NCBI GenBank assembly: GCA_045536365.1
Contig: JAZSNL010000010.1
Span: 1 to 64,000 of the forward strand
Source of the DNA: JAZSNL01 sp045536365
GTDB lineage: Bacteria > Bacillota_I > Bacilli_A > ML615J-28 > CAG-313
DNA: 64,000 nucleotides
Direction of reading: 5' to 3'
Shown here: positions 48,438-56,684 of the stretch, piece by piece
Layout of the letters: each line of letters opens with the position of its first letter
Numbering within the stretch: position 1 is the first letter of the stretch
Notes under the pieces: generated by a model
Told to the model about the DNA's origin: nothing
Seen by the model: only the letters and a program-made list of their open reading frames with translations
Database searches by the model: none
Made by a program: the position numbers and the translations under genes

Positions 48438-49044
48438 TTATCAATACGAAACTGAATTATATAATGATGGTAAAATATATATAGCAGGTGTTGATGAAGT
48501 AGGAAGAGGACCATTAGCCGGACCCGTTGTTGCTGCGGCAGTTATTATGCCAAAAGATTGTTATATTGAAGGCGTAACAGATTCTAAAAAGTTATCCGCT
48601 AAAAAAAGAGCAGTGTTAAAAAAAGAAATCGAATCAAAAGCTCTTGCAATAGGAATATCATTTATTGATGAAAAAACAATTGATGAAGTAAATATTTATC
48701 AAGCTTCTAAGCTTGCAATGTTAGATGCGTTAAGTAAATTAGAAGTTACACCTGAAGTTGTTCTAGTTGATGCAATGCCATTAGAATTAGAAATGCCATC
48801 TATTTCTATTATTAAAGGTGATGAACTAAGTTTTATGATAGGTTGTGCAAGTATTATTGCAAAAGAAACTAGAGATGATTTTATGATTGAATTAGATAAA
48901 AAATATCCAGAATATGGGTTTGCTAAACATAAAGGTTATCCTACTAAAGCTCATATTGAAGCAGTTTATAAATACGGTGTTTTAGATATTCATCGTAAAA
49001 CATATAAACCAATATCAGAAATGATAAAAAAGGAAATGAATTAA
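48427..49044 (+). CDS. rnhB: Ribonuclease HII
   Basis: The enzyme removes ribonucleotides from DNA. The 205 residues show GVDEVGRGPLAGPVVAAAV with the first catalytic Asp-Glu pair, the Asp in VLVDAMPLELE, and GCASIIAKETRD with the final acidic residue. KHKGYPTKAH is also conserved. It starts 11 nt inside rbgA. Its last five codons and stop form the left arm and loop of the operon's terminator. Confidence 0.96.
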   Translation: MKNNYQYETELYNDGKIYIAGVDEVGRGPLAGPVVAAAVIMPKDCYIEGVTDSKKLSAKKRAVLKKEIESKALAIGISFIDEKTIDEVNIYQASKLAMLDALSKLEVTPEVVLVDAMPLELEMPSISIIKGDELSFMIGCASIIAKETRDDFMIELDKKYPEYGFAKHKGYPTKAHIEAVYKYGVLDIHRKTYKPISEMIKKEMN

Positions 49045-49058
49045 TTCATTTCCTTTTT
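49027..49058 (+). terminator. Terminator overlapping the end of rnhB
   Basis: The stem AAAAAGGAAATGAA (49027-49040)/TTCATTTCCTTTTT (49045-49058) has the stop codon in the loop. Confidence 0.88.
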
Positions 49059-49142
49059 ATTACAAGATACTATATTAAATATAATGCATAGTTAAGACAT
49101 TTAAAAAAATTTTACTTTTTTTAAACATTTTTTAAAAAATAA

Positions 49143-49151
49143 TGATATAAT
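49143..49151 (+). promoter_or_regulatory. Extended -10 of topA
   Basis: TGATATAAT (hexamer 49146-49151) lies 19 bp before the topA start. The ATG at 49150 falls inside the -10, which supports the downstream ATG. Confidence 0.65.
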
Positions 49152-49170
49152 GCAGGAACGGAGGGATGTT

Positions 49171-51273
49171 ATGAAGTTAGTAATAGTTGAGTCGCCTGCA
49201 AAAAGTAAAACAATTCAAAATTATTTAGGAGAAGACTATATAGTTGAATCAAGTATTGGACATATTAGAGACTTATCTATAAAAGGTAAAGGTGGATTTG
49301 GTGTTGATATTAATAATAATTTTAAACCAGATTACGTTATCTTAAAAGATAAACATGATGTAGTAAAAAAACTTAAAGAAGCAGCTAATCAAGCAGATCA
49401 TATTTACCTTGCAACCGACCCAGATAGAGAAGGGGAAGCCATTAGTTGGCATTTAAGTGAAGTATTAGAACAACCTAGTTCTAAAGTATCAAGAATTGTC
49501 TTTAATGAAATAACAAAGAGTACAATTTTAAAATCTATTAAAAATGATAGAGATATTGATATGAATCTTGTTCATTCACAAGAATCAAGAAGAATATTAG
49601 ATAGAATTATTGGATTTAGATTGTCAAGTTTACTACAACAAAAAATAGGTTCTAAATCTGCTGGTAGAGTACAATCAGTAGCTTTAAAATTAGTAGTTGA
49701 ACGAGAAAGAGAAATTAATGCTTTTGATAAAGTAGAATATTGGGATATAACTGCTTTATTATATAAGGAATATAAAGAACATGAATATCAATTAAAAGCT
49801 AAATTTGTCGGAACGAAAGATGAAAAAATAACAATTAAAAATGAAGAAGAAAATAATAAAATAATATCAGAATTAACAGGTGGAGAATATATTATTGAAA
49901 ATATCAATAAAAAAGAAAGAAAAAGAAGTTCAAAGCCTCCATTTGTTACTTCAACATTACAACAAGATGCTGGTGCGAAATTTGGTTTTAATGCGAAAAG
50001 AGTAATGACTATAGCACAAAAACTATATGAAGGTATTGAATTAAAAAAAGAACGTGTAGGTTTAATAACATATATGCGTACTGACTCTACTCGTTTATCA
50101 GAAGAATTTATTTCTGCTGCAAGAGATTATATCATTACTAAATATGGTGAAGAAAATTATAAAGCCGAAAAGAAAGCAAAAAACAATAGTAAAAATATTC
50201 AAGATGCCCATGAAGCAATTAGACCAACAGATATAGAAAGAACACCAGAAAGTGTTAAAAAATATTTAACTGCAGATGAATTGAAATTATATACTTTAAT
50301 TTATAATCGTGCTGTGGCTTCATTAATGGTTGATGCTACATTAGAAGATACTAAAGTAGATGTTGTTAATAATGGCTATTTATTTAATTTATCAGGTGAA
50401 AAAGTTATTAATCCTGGTTTCCTTGCGGTATACGAAGAAACTAGTATTGATGATACTGAAGAATTTGAAAAATTACCTGAATTATCAATAGGTGAAAAAT
50501 TACCGTTAATAGAATTAACATATGAACAAAAATTCACTCAACCACCTCATAGATACACAGAAGCAAGATTAATCCGTAAAATGGATGAATTAGGAATAGG
50601 TAGACCATCTACTTATGCTTTAACAATGGAAACTATTAAAGCAAGAAGTTATGTTACAATGGAAAAGAGAACATTTATTCCTACTGATCAAGGTGTTTTA
50701 ACAACAGAACAATTAGAACAATTCTTTGGCTCAATTATTAATGTTCAATATACTGCTGAAATGGAAACTATTTTAGATAAAATAGCAGCAGGTGAAGCAG
50801 TGTGGTATGAAGAACTTGCGAAGTTCTATGATCAATTTGCTCCATTAATTGATTATGCAAGGGATAATATGGTTAAAATTTATCCTAAACAAACTGATGA
50901 ATTTTGTCCTGTTTGTGGTCTTCCATTATTTATAAGAAGAGGACCATTTGGTGAATTTACTGCATGTTCTGGTTATCCTCATTGTAAGTTTATAAAGAAA
51001 GCTCCGAAGAAAGAAGTTGTTAAAACGGGAGTGATTTGTCCGGTATGTAAAGAAGGGGAAATTGTTGAAAGAACGAGTGGAAGAGGTAGATCTAAAGGAG
51101 CACTTTTCTATGCTTGTGATCGTTATCCTAAATGTAAAACAACATATTCTGGTATACCACTTGAAGAAACTTGTGAAGTTTGTTCTTCTCCAATGATTAA
51201 AGTTGGGGATGTTATAAGATGTGGTAATGAGCGTTGTGAAACAAATGTTAAGGATAAAAAGAAAAAAGAATAA
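49171..51273 (+). CDS. topA: DNA topoisomerase I
   Basis: The enzyme relaxes negative supercoils. The 700 residues have the Toprim domain at the start (MKLVIVESPAKSKTI, DPDREGEAISWH), the catalytic Tyr301 in GLITYMRTDSTR, the IQDAHEAIRPTD block and GIGRPSTYA. Three C-terminal four-cysteine zinc ribbons follow (CPVCGLPL, CPVCKEGE, CEVCSSPM). ATG 49171 has GGAGGG 5 nt upstream. A terminator follows, whose stem also holds the -35 of the small RNA promoter. Confidence 0.97.
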   Translation: MKLVIVESPAKSKTIQNYLGEDYIVESSIGHIRDLSIKGKGGFGVDINNNFKPDYVILKDKHDVVKKLKEAANQADHIYLATDPDREGEAISWHLSEVLEQPSSKVSRIVFNEITKSTILKSIKNDRDIDMNLVHSQESRRILDRIIGFRLSSLLQQKIGSKSAGRVQSVALKLVVEREREINAFDKVEYWDITALLYKEYKEHEYQLKAKFVGTKDEKITIKNEEENNKIISELTGGEYIIENINKKERKRSSKPPFVTSTLQQDAGAKFGFNAKRVMTIAQKLYEGIELKKERVGLITYMRTDSTRLSEEFISAARDYIITKYGEENYKAEKKAKNNSKNIQDAHEAIRPTDIERTPESVKKYLTADELKLYTLIYNRAVASLMVDATLEDTKVDVVNNGYLFNLSGEKVINPGFLAVYEETSIDDTEEFEKLPELSIGEKLPLIELTYEQKFTQPPHRYTEARLIRKMDELGIGRPSTYALTMETIKARSYVTMEKRTFIPTDQGVLTTEQLEQFFGSIINVQYTAEMETILDKIAAGEAVWYEELAKFYDQFAPLIDYARDNMVKIYPKQTDEFCPVCGLPLFIRRGPFGEFTACSGYPHCKFIKKAPKKEVVKTGVICPVCKEGEIVERTSGRGRSKGALFYACDRYPKCKTTYSGIPLEETCEVCSSPMIKVGDVIRCGNERCETNVKDKKKKE

Positions 51274-51290
51274 AAAAATTGTCATAAAAG

Positions 51291-51320
51291 ATGGAAAATG
51301 CTTGCATTTCCATTTTTTTT
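51291..51320 (+). terminator. Intrinsic terminator after topA
   Basis: The stem ATGGAAAATGC/GCATTTCCAT has one bulged A, a TT loop and eight T. Confidence 0.85.
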
Positions 51321-51330
51321 GTGATATAAT
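51302..51330 (+). promoter_or_regulatory. Promoter of the candidate C-rich small RNA
   Basis: TTGCAT (51302-51307), a 17-bp spacer and extended -10 TGATATAAT (hexamer 51325-51330) form the promoter. The -35 sits inside the topA terminator hairpin. The predicted start is near 51337. Confidence 0.7.
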
Positions 51331-51336
51331 ATTAAT

Positions 51337-51431
51337 GTAACAAGGCAGTGCCTTGTTATACATATCCCCTAAAAGAGGGTCCCCCCCCTCTAACCCCTTC
51401 CTGTCAGATGGCCCCACCATCTGACTTTTTT
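51337..51431 (+). ncRNA. Candidate C-rich regulatory small RNA (~95 nt)
   Basis: Three hairpins can be read. The 9-bp stem 51338-51346/51350-51358 comes first. A stem AGAGGG/CCCTCT (51374-51379/51386-51391) with loop UCCCCC is second. A terminator stem GUCAGAUGG/CCAUCUGAC (51403-51411/51417-51425) with loop CCCCA and six U is third. The linkers contain AUCCCCU and AACCCCUUCCU. Every major unpaired region therefore carries a CCCC run in an otherwise AT-rich genome. No ribosome site or ORF is evident. C-rich loops are the seed of Shine-Dalgarno-blocking small RNAs such as staphylococcal RsaE; homology to those is not claimed. Confidence 0.7.
51403..51431 (+). terminator. Terminator of the small RNA
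   Basis: The 9-bp perfect stem with CCCCA loop is followed by six T at 51426-51431. Confidence 0.88.
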
Positions 51432-51446
51432 ATTTCTTTATATGAC

Positions 51447-51475
51447 TTGCAAAAATGAGGTATTTATAGTATAAT
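51447..51475 (+). promoter_or_regulatory. Promoter of ftsY-ylxM-ffh
   Basis: TTGCAA (51447-51452), a 17-bp spacer and TATAAT (51470-51475) are followed by AAAGGAA before the ATG. Confidence 0.8.
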
Positions 51476-51513
51476 AATTATAATATTAATAGCGATTGAA
51501 AGGAATCAAATAT

Positions 51514-52494
51514 ATGGGCTTATTTGATTTGTTTAAGAAAAAACAAAAAACAGAGAAAAATGATAAATATAATAAAGGTATGAAAAAAACTAGAAAAGGA
51601 TTATTAGGTAAACTAAAATCTATTCTATCTAGTCATAATGAAATATGTGAAGAATTATTTGATGATTTAACAGATGCTTTTATCATGGCAGATATAGGTG
51701 TTGAAACAACACTTAATTTTATTGAAGAACTAAAAGAAGATGAAAGAGTTCAAAATGTTACTTCAGTTAAAGAATTACAAGAAATTATCGTAGATAAAAT
51801 GTTTGAATTATATTTGAAAAATGAAATTGTTAATAATAATTTAAATGTTCAAAAAGAAGGTTTATCTGTATTCTTATTTGTTGGTGTTAATGGAGTAGGT
51901 AAAACTACTACTATTGCGAAAGTAGCATATAAACTTAAACAAGAAGGAAAGAAAGTTCTTTTAGCTGCGGGTGATACATTTAGAGCAGGTGCTGTAGACC
52001 AACTAGAAATTTGGGCTGAACGTGTAGGTGTTGATATTGTAACTAAAAAAGGTGCAACTGATCCTTCAAGTGTTATTTATGATGCAATTGTTAAAGCAAA
52101 AGAAGGTAAGTATGATGTATTATTATGTGATACAGCAGGTAGACTTCAAAATAAAGTTAATTTAATGAAAGAACTTGAAAAGATGAATCGAGTTATTACA
52201 AGAGAAGTACCTGATGGTCCACATGAAACTATTTTAGTTATTGATGCGACAACGGGTCAAAATGGTTTATCTCAAGCTGAAGCATTCTTAGAGGTTACTA
52301 ATATTACTGGTATTATTTTAACTAAATTAGATGGTACTAGCAAAGGTGGTATTGTTCTTGCAATACGTGATAAATATAATATTCCTATTAAAATGGTAGG
52401 CTTAGGTGAAAAAATGGAAGACTTAGAATATTTTGATTTAGAAGAATATATTGGTGGTCTATTTATTGATTCAGAGGATGATGAAAATGAGTAA
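51514..52494 (+). CDS. ftsY: Signal recognition particle receptor FtsY
   Basis: FtsY is the membrane-docking SRP GTPase. A short basic N-terminus (FDLFKKKQKTEK, without the long acidic A domain) is followed by the helical N domain and the G domain: P-loop GVNGVGKTTT, GDTFRAGAVDQLE, DTAGRLQNK and TKLDGTSKGG. The 326 residues are typical for Bacillota. I chose ATG 51514 (MGLFDLF), with AAAGGAA 8 nt upstream, over a TTG six codons earlier that overlaps this site. It overlaps ylxM by 8 nt. Confidence 0.97.
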   Translation: MGLFDLFKKKQKTEKNDKYNKGMKKTRKGLLGKLKSILSSHNEICEELFDDLTDAFIMADIGVETTLNFIEELKEDERVQNVTSVKELQEIIVDKMFELYLKNEIVNNNLNVQKEGLSVFLFVGVNGVGKTTTIAKVAYKLKQEGKKVLLAAGDTFRAGAVDQLEIWAERVGVDIVTKKGATDPSSVIYDAIVKAKEGKYDVLLCDTAGRLQNKVNLMKELEKMNRVITREVPDGPHETILVIDATTGQNGLSQAEAFLEVTNITGIILTKLDGTSKGGIVLAIRDKYNIPIKMVGLGEKMEDLEYFDLEEYIGGLFIDSEDDENE

Positions 52495-52813
52495 TGATTC
52501 TTTAGAAAAGAAAAATTATTATAATTTATTATACGGATATTATCAAGGATTATTTACTGAAAAACAAAGATTGATCTTTGATTTATATTATGGTGAAGAT
52601 TATAGTTTAAGTGAAATATCTGAAAACTTAAGTATTAGTAGAAATGCTGTATGGGATGCGTTGCAAAAAATGCATTTAAAGTTAGAAGAATATGAAAGTA
52701 TTCTTCACTTAGTAGAAAATAATAATAAATTAGAATCTTATTTATTAGAATTAGAAAAACATTCTAATGAAGAAGGTATTAAAATAATTAATAAAATAAG
52801 AGAAATGGAGTGA
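52487..52813 (+). CDS. ylxM: YlxM-family helix-turn-helix protein
   Basis: This 108-residue protein of the UPF0122/YlxM family is encoded with ftsY and ffh in many Bacillota and proposed to be associated with the SRP pathway. The sigma-70 region-4-like helix-turn-helix is clear: FTEKQRLIFDLYYGEDYSLS then ISRNAVWDALQKMH. ATG 52487 lies 8 nt before the ftsY stop, with GAGGATG upstream. It ends 4 nt before ffh. Confidence 0.93.
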   Translation: MSNDSLEKKNYYNLLYGYYQGLFTEKQRLIFDLYYGEDYSLSEISENLSISRNAVWDALQKMHLKLEEYESILHLVENNNKLESYLLELEKHSNEEGIKIINKIREME

Positions 52814-52817
52814 TTTG

Positions 52818-54224
52818 ATGCCATTTGAAAATTTAACAGATCGAATAAGAATGTCATTAAGACGCTTAACAGGACGCGGTAAGTTAACAGAAAAAGATAT
52901 TGATGAAGCAATGAGAGAAATACGTGTTTCTTTACTCGAAGCTGACGTTAACTATAAAGTAGTAAAAGAATTTATATCTAATGTTAAAGAAAAAGCTCTT
53001 GGCGAACGTGTAATGAAATCATTAACACCTGGTGATCAAGTTGTCAAAATTGTTTATGAAGAATTAGTTAAATTAATGGGTGAAGAAGCTGTACCTCTTA
53101 ATTTAAAATTAAATGGTATAACTGTTATTTTAATGACAGGTTTACAAGGTAGTGGTAAAACAACACATGCTGGTAAATTAGCTAACTATTTAAGAAAAAA
53201 TAATAATATGAAACCATTATTAGTAGCAGCAGATATTTATCGTCCAGCAGCTATTAATCAGCTTGTAACAATAGGTAAACAATTAGAAATAGATACTTTC
53301 CAAATGGGTATCTTTACTAAACCTCCTGTTATTGCAAAAAAAGCTTTAGAACATGCTAAAGCTAATGGACATAATGTTGTTATTATCGATACTGCTGGTC
53401 GTTTACAAATAGATGAACCCCTAATGCAAGAATTAGTAGATATTAAAAAAGAAGTTAATCCTGATGAAATCTTATTAGTAGTAGATTCAATGACAGGTCA
53501 AGATGCTGTAAATGTAGCTTTAACTTTCCATGAAAAATTAAGTATTACTGGTTGTGTATTAACTAAATTAGATAGTGATACAAGAGGCGGGGCTGCTCTA
53601 TCAATTAGATATTTAACACAAATACCAATTAAATTTGTTGGTGTAGGTGAAAAAATGGATGATTTAGAAGTATTCCATCCTGATCGTATGGCTAAGAGAA
53701 TCTTAGGCATGGGTGATGTATTATCTTTTATTGAAAAAGCTCAACAAAACATTGATGAAGAAGAAGCCGAAAAGATGGCTAAAAAAATGCAAAAAGGAAC
53801 ATTTACTTATAATGATTTCTTAGAACAAATTAAAATGATTAAGAAAATGGGTTCTTTAAAGGGATTATTAGGAATGATTCCAGGAATCGGTAGTCAAATA
53901 AGAAATATGGATATCGATGATAAACAATTTGTTTTCATTGAAGCAATTATTAGTTCAATGACTCCTCAAGAAAGAAATGAACCTGATTTAATATTAAAAA
54001 ATCAATCACGTAAAAATCGTATTGCCAGAGGTTCAGGAAGAAGTTATGCTGAAGTTAATCAATTAACTAAGATGTTTGAACAAATGCGATCTCAAATGAA
54101 AGCAATGATGAATATGGATGAATCAGATATGGAAAAAATGGCAAAAGGTCAAAAACCTATGCCAATGCCTCAAATGAAACAAAAGAAAGGTAGAGGCAAA
54201 AATAAAGGAAGATTTAGAATATAA
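52818..54224 (+). CDS. ffh: Signal recognition particle protein Ffh
   Basis: Ffh binds signal sequences and the SRP RNA. The N domain is followed by the G domain (GLQGSGKTTHAGKLA, AADIYRPAAINQL, DTAGRLQID, TKLDSDTRGGAALS). A Met-rich M domain ends MGQ/MKQ-type, with RKNRIARGSGRSYAEVNQL (RNA-binding helices) and a Met/Lys/Gly tail. It has 468 residues. The start at ATG 52818 has ATGGAG 7 nt upstream. The SRP RNA gene itself is not in the window. Confidence 0.97.
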   Translation: MPFENLTDRIRMSLRRLTGRGKLTEKDIDEAMREIRVSLLEADVNYKVVKEFISNVKEKALGERVMKSLTPGDQVVKIVYEELVKLMGEEAVPLNLKLNGITVILMTGLQGSGKTTHAGKLANYLRKNNNMKPLLVAADIYRPAAINQLVTIGKQLEIDTFQMGIFTKPPVIAKKALEHAKANGHNVVIIDTAGRLQIDEPLMQELVDIKKEVNPDEILLVVDSMTGQDAVNVALTFHEKLSITGCVLTKLDSDTRGGAALSIRYLTQIPIKFVGVGEKMDDLEVFHPDRMAKRILGMGDVLSFIEKAQQNIDEEEAEKMAKKMQKGTFTYNDFLEQIKMIKKMGSLKGLLGMIPGIGSQIRNMDIDDKQFVFIEAIISSMTPQERNEPDLILKNQSRKNRIARGSGRSYAEVNQLTKMFEQMRSQMKAMMNMDESDMEKMAKGQKPMPMPQMKQKKGRGKNKGRFRI

Positions 54225-54226
54225 GT

Positions 54227-54256
54227 AAAAGACCAAATTTAATTTTGGTCTTTTTT
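54227..54256 (+). terminator. Terminator after ffh
   Basis: AAAAGACCAAA/TTTGGTCTTTT has a short A/T loop and TTTTTT. Confidence 0.88.
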
Positions 54257-54266
54257 ATTTATCTTC

Positions 54267-54317
54267 TTGACAGTAAAAAAAATACGTTATATAATACAGA
54301 TAATACAGTTTGTATTA
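54267..54317 (+). promoter_or_regulatory. Promoter and putative operator of the GntR-ABC operon
   Basis: TTGACA (54267-54272), a 17-bp spacer and TATAAT (54290-54295) are consensus. Around the predicted start, TAATAC (54301-54306)/GTATTA (54312-54317) is a perfect inverted repeat with a 5-bp centre. It is suited to a GntR-type dimer that blocks its own promoter. Confidence 0.72.
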
Positions 54318-54330
54318 GTTGAGGTGAAAT

Positions 54331-54693
54331 ATGAAAATAACATTAAAGGGAAAAGGTAATGTTTATGAACAAATTGTTAATGAATATAAAAGATTCATTA
54401 TATTAAACATTATTCGCTATGGTGATAAACTACCTTCATGTAGACAACTTGCTATAGAATTAGGTGTTAATCCTAATACCGTTGCAAAAGCTTATAGTGT
54501 ATTAGAAGCAGAAGGATACATAAAAGTATTAAATAAAAAAGGGGTATATGTAATATATCAAAAAGATAAAGAAGAAAAAGAATATGAAATTGAAATAAAA
54601 GCTTTCTTTGAACATTTGAAGAATGAAAAAGTAGAATATCAAAAAGTAAAAAACATCTTGGATAAAGTATATGGAGGTGATCATAATGATTAA
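54331..54693 (+). CDS. GntR-family regulator, YtrA type
   Basis: The 120-residue protein has an N-terminal winged helix (NEYKRFIILNIIRYGDKLPSCRQLAIELGVNPNTVAKAY, read in parts) and only a short C-terminal helical tail. This is the layout of the YtrA subfamily that controls adjacent ABC transporters. It overlaps the ABC ATPase gene by 8 nt. A palindrome just downstream of the -10 supports autoregulation. Inducers of this subfamily are often cell-envelope antibiotics, an inference here. Confidence 0.9.
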   Translation: MKITLKGKGNVYEQIVNEYKRFIILNIIRYGDKLPSCRQLAIELGVNPNTVAKAYSVLEAEGYIKVLNKKGVYVIYQKDKEEKEYEIEIKAFFEHLKNEKVEYQKVKNILDKVYGGDHND

Positions 54694-55576
54694 AATATCT
54701 AATTTATCAAAAAGATTTAAGGATAAAGAAGTTCTTAGAAATTTAAATTTAGAGATTAAAGATGGAGAAATCTTTGGTCTTGTCGGGATAAATGGTGCAG
54801 GTAAATCTACATTACTTAGATTAATTAGCGGCATTTATAAGGCTGATGAAGGAAGTGTTATAATAGATGAAGCAGAAGTATATGAAAATGAAGAAGTTAA
54901 AAGTCAAATTTTCTTTTTGCCAGATGAACCTTATTATGCAGTAAATACTACTCCGCTTACATTAATTAGTTTATATGAAACATTTTATGATTTAGATAAA
55001 CAAAAATATTTAAATTATTTAAAGATGTTTTCATTACCTATTGAAAAATCTATGCATAATTTTTCTAAAGGAATGAAAAGACAAGTTTTTATTTCTCTTG
55101 CGTTAGCAATTAAGCCTAAATATTTATTATTAGATGAAGCATTTGATGGTTTAGATCCTCTTGCAAGATTAACATTCAAAAGAGAATTGATTGAATTAGT
55201 TGAAAGTCAAAAAACAACTGTTATTATTTCGTCTCATTCATTAAGGGAACTTGAAGATATATGTGATTGTTATGGATTGATAGATAATATGGAAATTTCT
55301 TCATCTGGTAATATTAGTGAAACTATTGAAAAATATCATAAATATCAAGTTGCTTTTGAACATATTGTTGATAAGGATGATTTTGATATTAACTTTGTTA
55401 TATATCAACAAGATAAGAGAATTATTAAAGTTGTAGTTAGAGAATCATATGAGGAGTTTAGTGAAAAGATTAAACATTTAAATCCTTTGATTGTTGATGA
55501 AATTAAGATTGACTTTGAGGAATTATTTATAATTCAAGTAGAAAGTAGAGGTTATTTAGATGTTGAAAATGATTAA
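54686..55576 (+). CDS. ABC transporter ATP-binding protein of GntR-linked operon
   Basis: The 296-residue subunit has Walker A GINGAGKS, signature FSKGMKRQ, Walker B YLLLDEAFDGLDP and the switch in ISSHSLRELED. A C-terminal ~80-residue extension follows. The usual DEP of Walker B reads DEA. ATG 54686 follows GGAGGTGA by 5 nt; the ATG at 54671 precedes that site. It overlaps the permease by 17 nt. Confidence 0.92.
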   Translation: MIKISNLSKRFKDKEVLRNLNLEIKDGEIFGLVGINGAGKSTLLRLISGIYKADEGSVIIDEAEVYENEEVKSQIFFLPDEPYYAVNTTPLTLISLYETFYDLDKQKYLNYLKMFSLPIEKSMHNFSKGMKRQVFISLALAIKPKYLLLDEAFDGLDPLARLTFKRELIELVESQKTTVIISSHSLRELEDICDCYGLIDNMEISSSGNISETIEKYHKYQVAFEHIVDKDDFDINFVIYQQDKRIIKVVVRESYEEFSEKIKHLNPLIVDEIKIDFEELFIIQVESRGYLDVEND

Positions 55577-56645
55577 ATATAATTTAAAGAAAAATTCATT
55601 ATTTATTTTAATCTCTACTGTTATTTGTTTAACTTTAACTGTTATTCGTTTTAATGGAGAAAGTTTTATAACAGAATGGGTATTAGAAGAAGGAACAAGT
55701 GTTTTTGTTCCTGTTCAATCTCCTATTAATTTTATTATGACAGTAGCTTGTGTTTTGTGTACGGTTATACCAATACTTGAGTTTTCATTTAAAATGAAAA
55801 AAATAAATATTGATCAAATGTATTCATTACCAATAAAAAGAGAAAAAATATATATTGCGAATTTAATTAGTGGATTTATTAAGGCTTTAATTCCAATAAT
55901 TGTTATTTATATATATTGTATGTTAATTATCGCTTTTTCTCATCATTTATATGATAGTATATATTTCTTACCTTATTTTGGTGTATTAATTGGTTTTATG
56001 GCAATTATTTATTTGATTGTTTCATTTATGTTTACTAGAGGAAATACTGTTATTGATGGTATTGTGAATATATTTGCTTCAATATTTGTAGTTCAAATTA
56101 TTATGGAAGTATTATATTATATTGTTTTGCCTAGAAATAATTGGATGTTAAGAGGAGGAAATTATTTATATTCACCAATTTCAAGTTTAACTGATTATTT
56201 TGAAAATTTATTGAAGTATAAAAATATGGCTGATGTAGTACCTTATGTTGATAAAGATTTTGATTTTAGACTTCTTGTTCCGATTATTTTATATATTGTT
56301 CTTGGAATTGCAGCGGCAGTATTATTTGTCATTCTAAATAAAGAAGATAAAGCAGAAAATTCAATGCAAATTTCTGATTCATGGTTTTCATATCGTACAA
56401 TGATTCCTATTTATTTTTCTTGTGCTGTAATGCTTATTTGTGAGAATGGTGATGTTACTGGGTTGGTTGCTTTATTAATAGTAGCATATGTGGCGTATGT
56501 TGTATATCGTAGAAGTTTAAAGATTAAAAAATGGGATTGTTTAGTTATTATAATATGTTTTATATCTTCAATTGTAGTTTATCTAATTTGTGATAATTTC
56601 ATAAAGGTTGATGATGTTATAGTATTACATCAATTGTTTAAATAA
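55560..56645 (+). CDS. ABC transporter permease of GntR-linked operon
   Basis: The 361-residue protein has about eight hydrophobic helices. MYSLPIKREKIYIANLISG after the second helix is the coupling-type segment seen in YtrC/YtrD-like permeases. It is encoded as the last gene of the GntR-ATPase-permease operon. The substrate is unknown; export of a drug or envelope-active peptide is plausible from the regulator type. A bidirectional terminator follows. Confidence 0.87.
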   Translation: MLKMIKYNLKKNSLFILISTVICLTLTVIRFNGESFITEWVLEEGTSVFVPVQSPINFIMTVACVLCTVIPILEFSFKMKKINIDQMYSLPIKREKIYIANLISGFIKALIPIIVIYIYCMLIIAFSHHLYDSIYFLPYFGVLIGFMAIIYLIVSFMFTRGNTVIDGIVNIFASIFVVQIIMEVLYYIVLPRNNWMLRGGNYLYSPISSLTDYFENLLKYKNMADVVPYVDKDFDFRLLVPIILYIVLGIAAAVLFVILNKEDKAENSMQISDSWFSYRTMIPIYFSCAVMLICENGDVTGLVALLIVAYVAYVVYRRSLKIKKWDCLVIIICFISSIVVYLICDNFIKVDDVIVLHQLFK

Positions 56646-56684
56646 AAAAAGAGTTAGTAGTATAAAATACTATTAACTCTTTTT
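56646..56684. terminator. Bidirectional terminator between convergent genes
   Basis: AAAAGAGTTAGTAGTAT/ATACTATTAACTCTTTT has one mismatch pair and A/T tails on both sides. Confidence 0.85.

Noticed and set aside
50926..51420. Minus-strand ORF of 164 codons over the topA 3' end
   Set aside because: It is antisense to the zinc-ribbon codons of topA and to the small RNA, has Phe/Thr-rich shadow composition and no ribosome site.
51337..51431. SRP (4.5S/scRNA) RNA, suggested by nearness to ftsY and ffh
   Set aside because: The conserved helix-8 motif (GGUCAGG plus AGCA-type loop) is absent and the terminal loops are C-rich instead.
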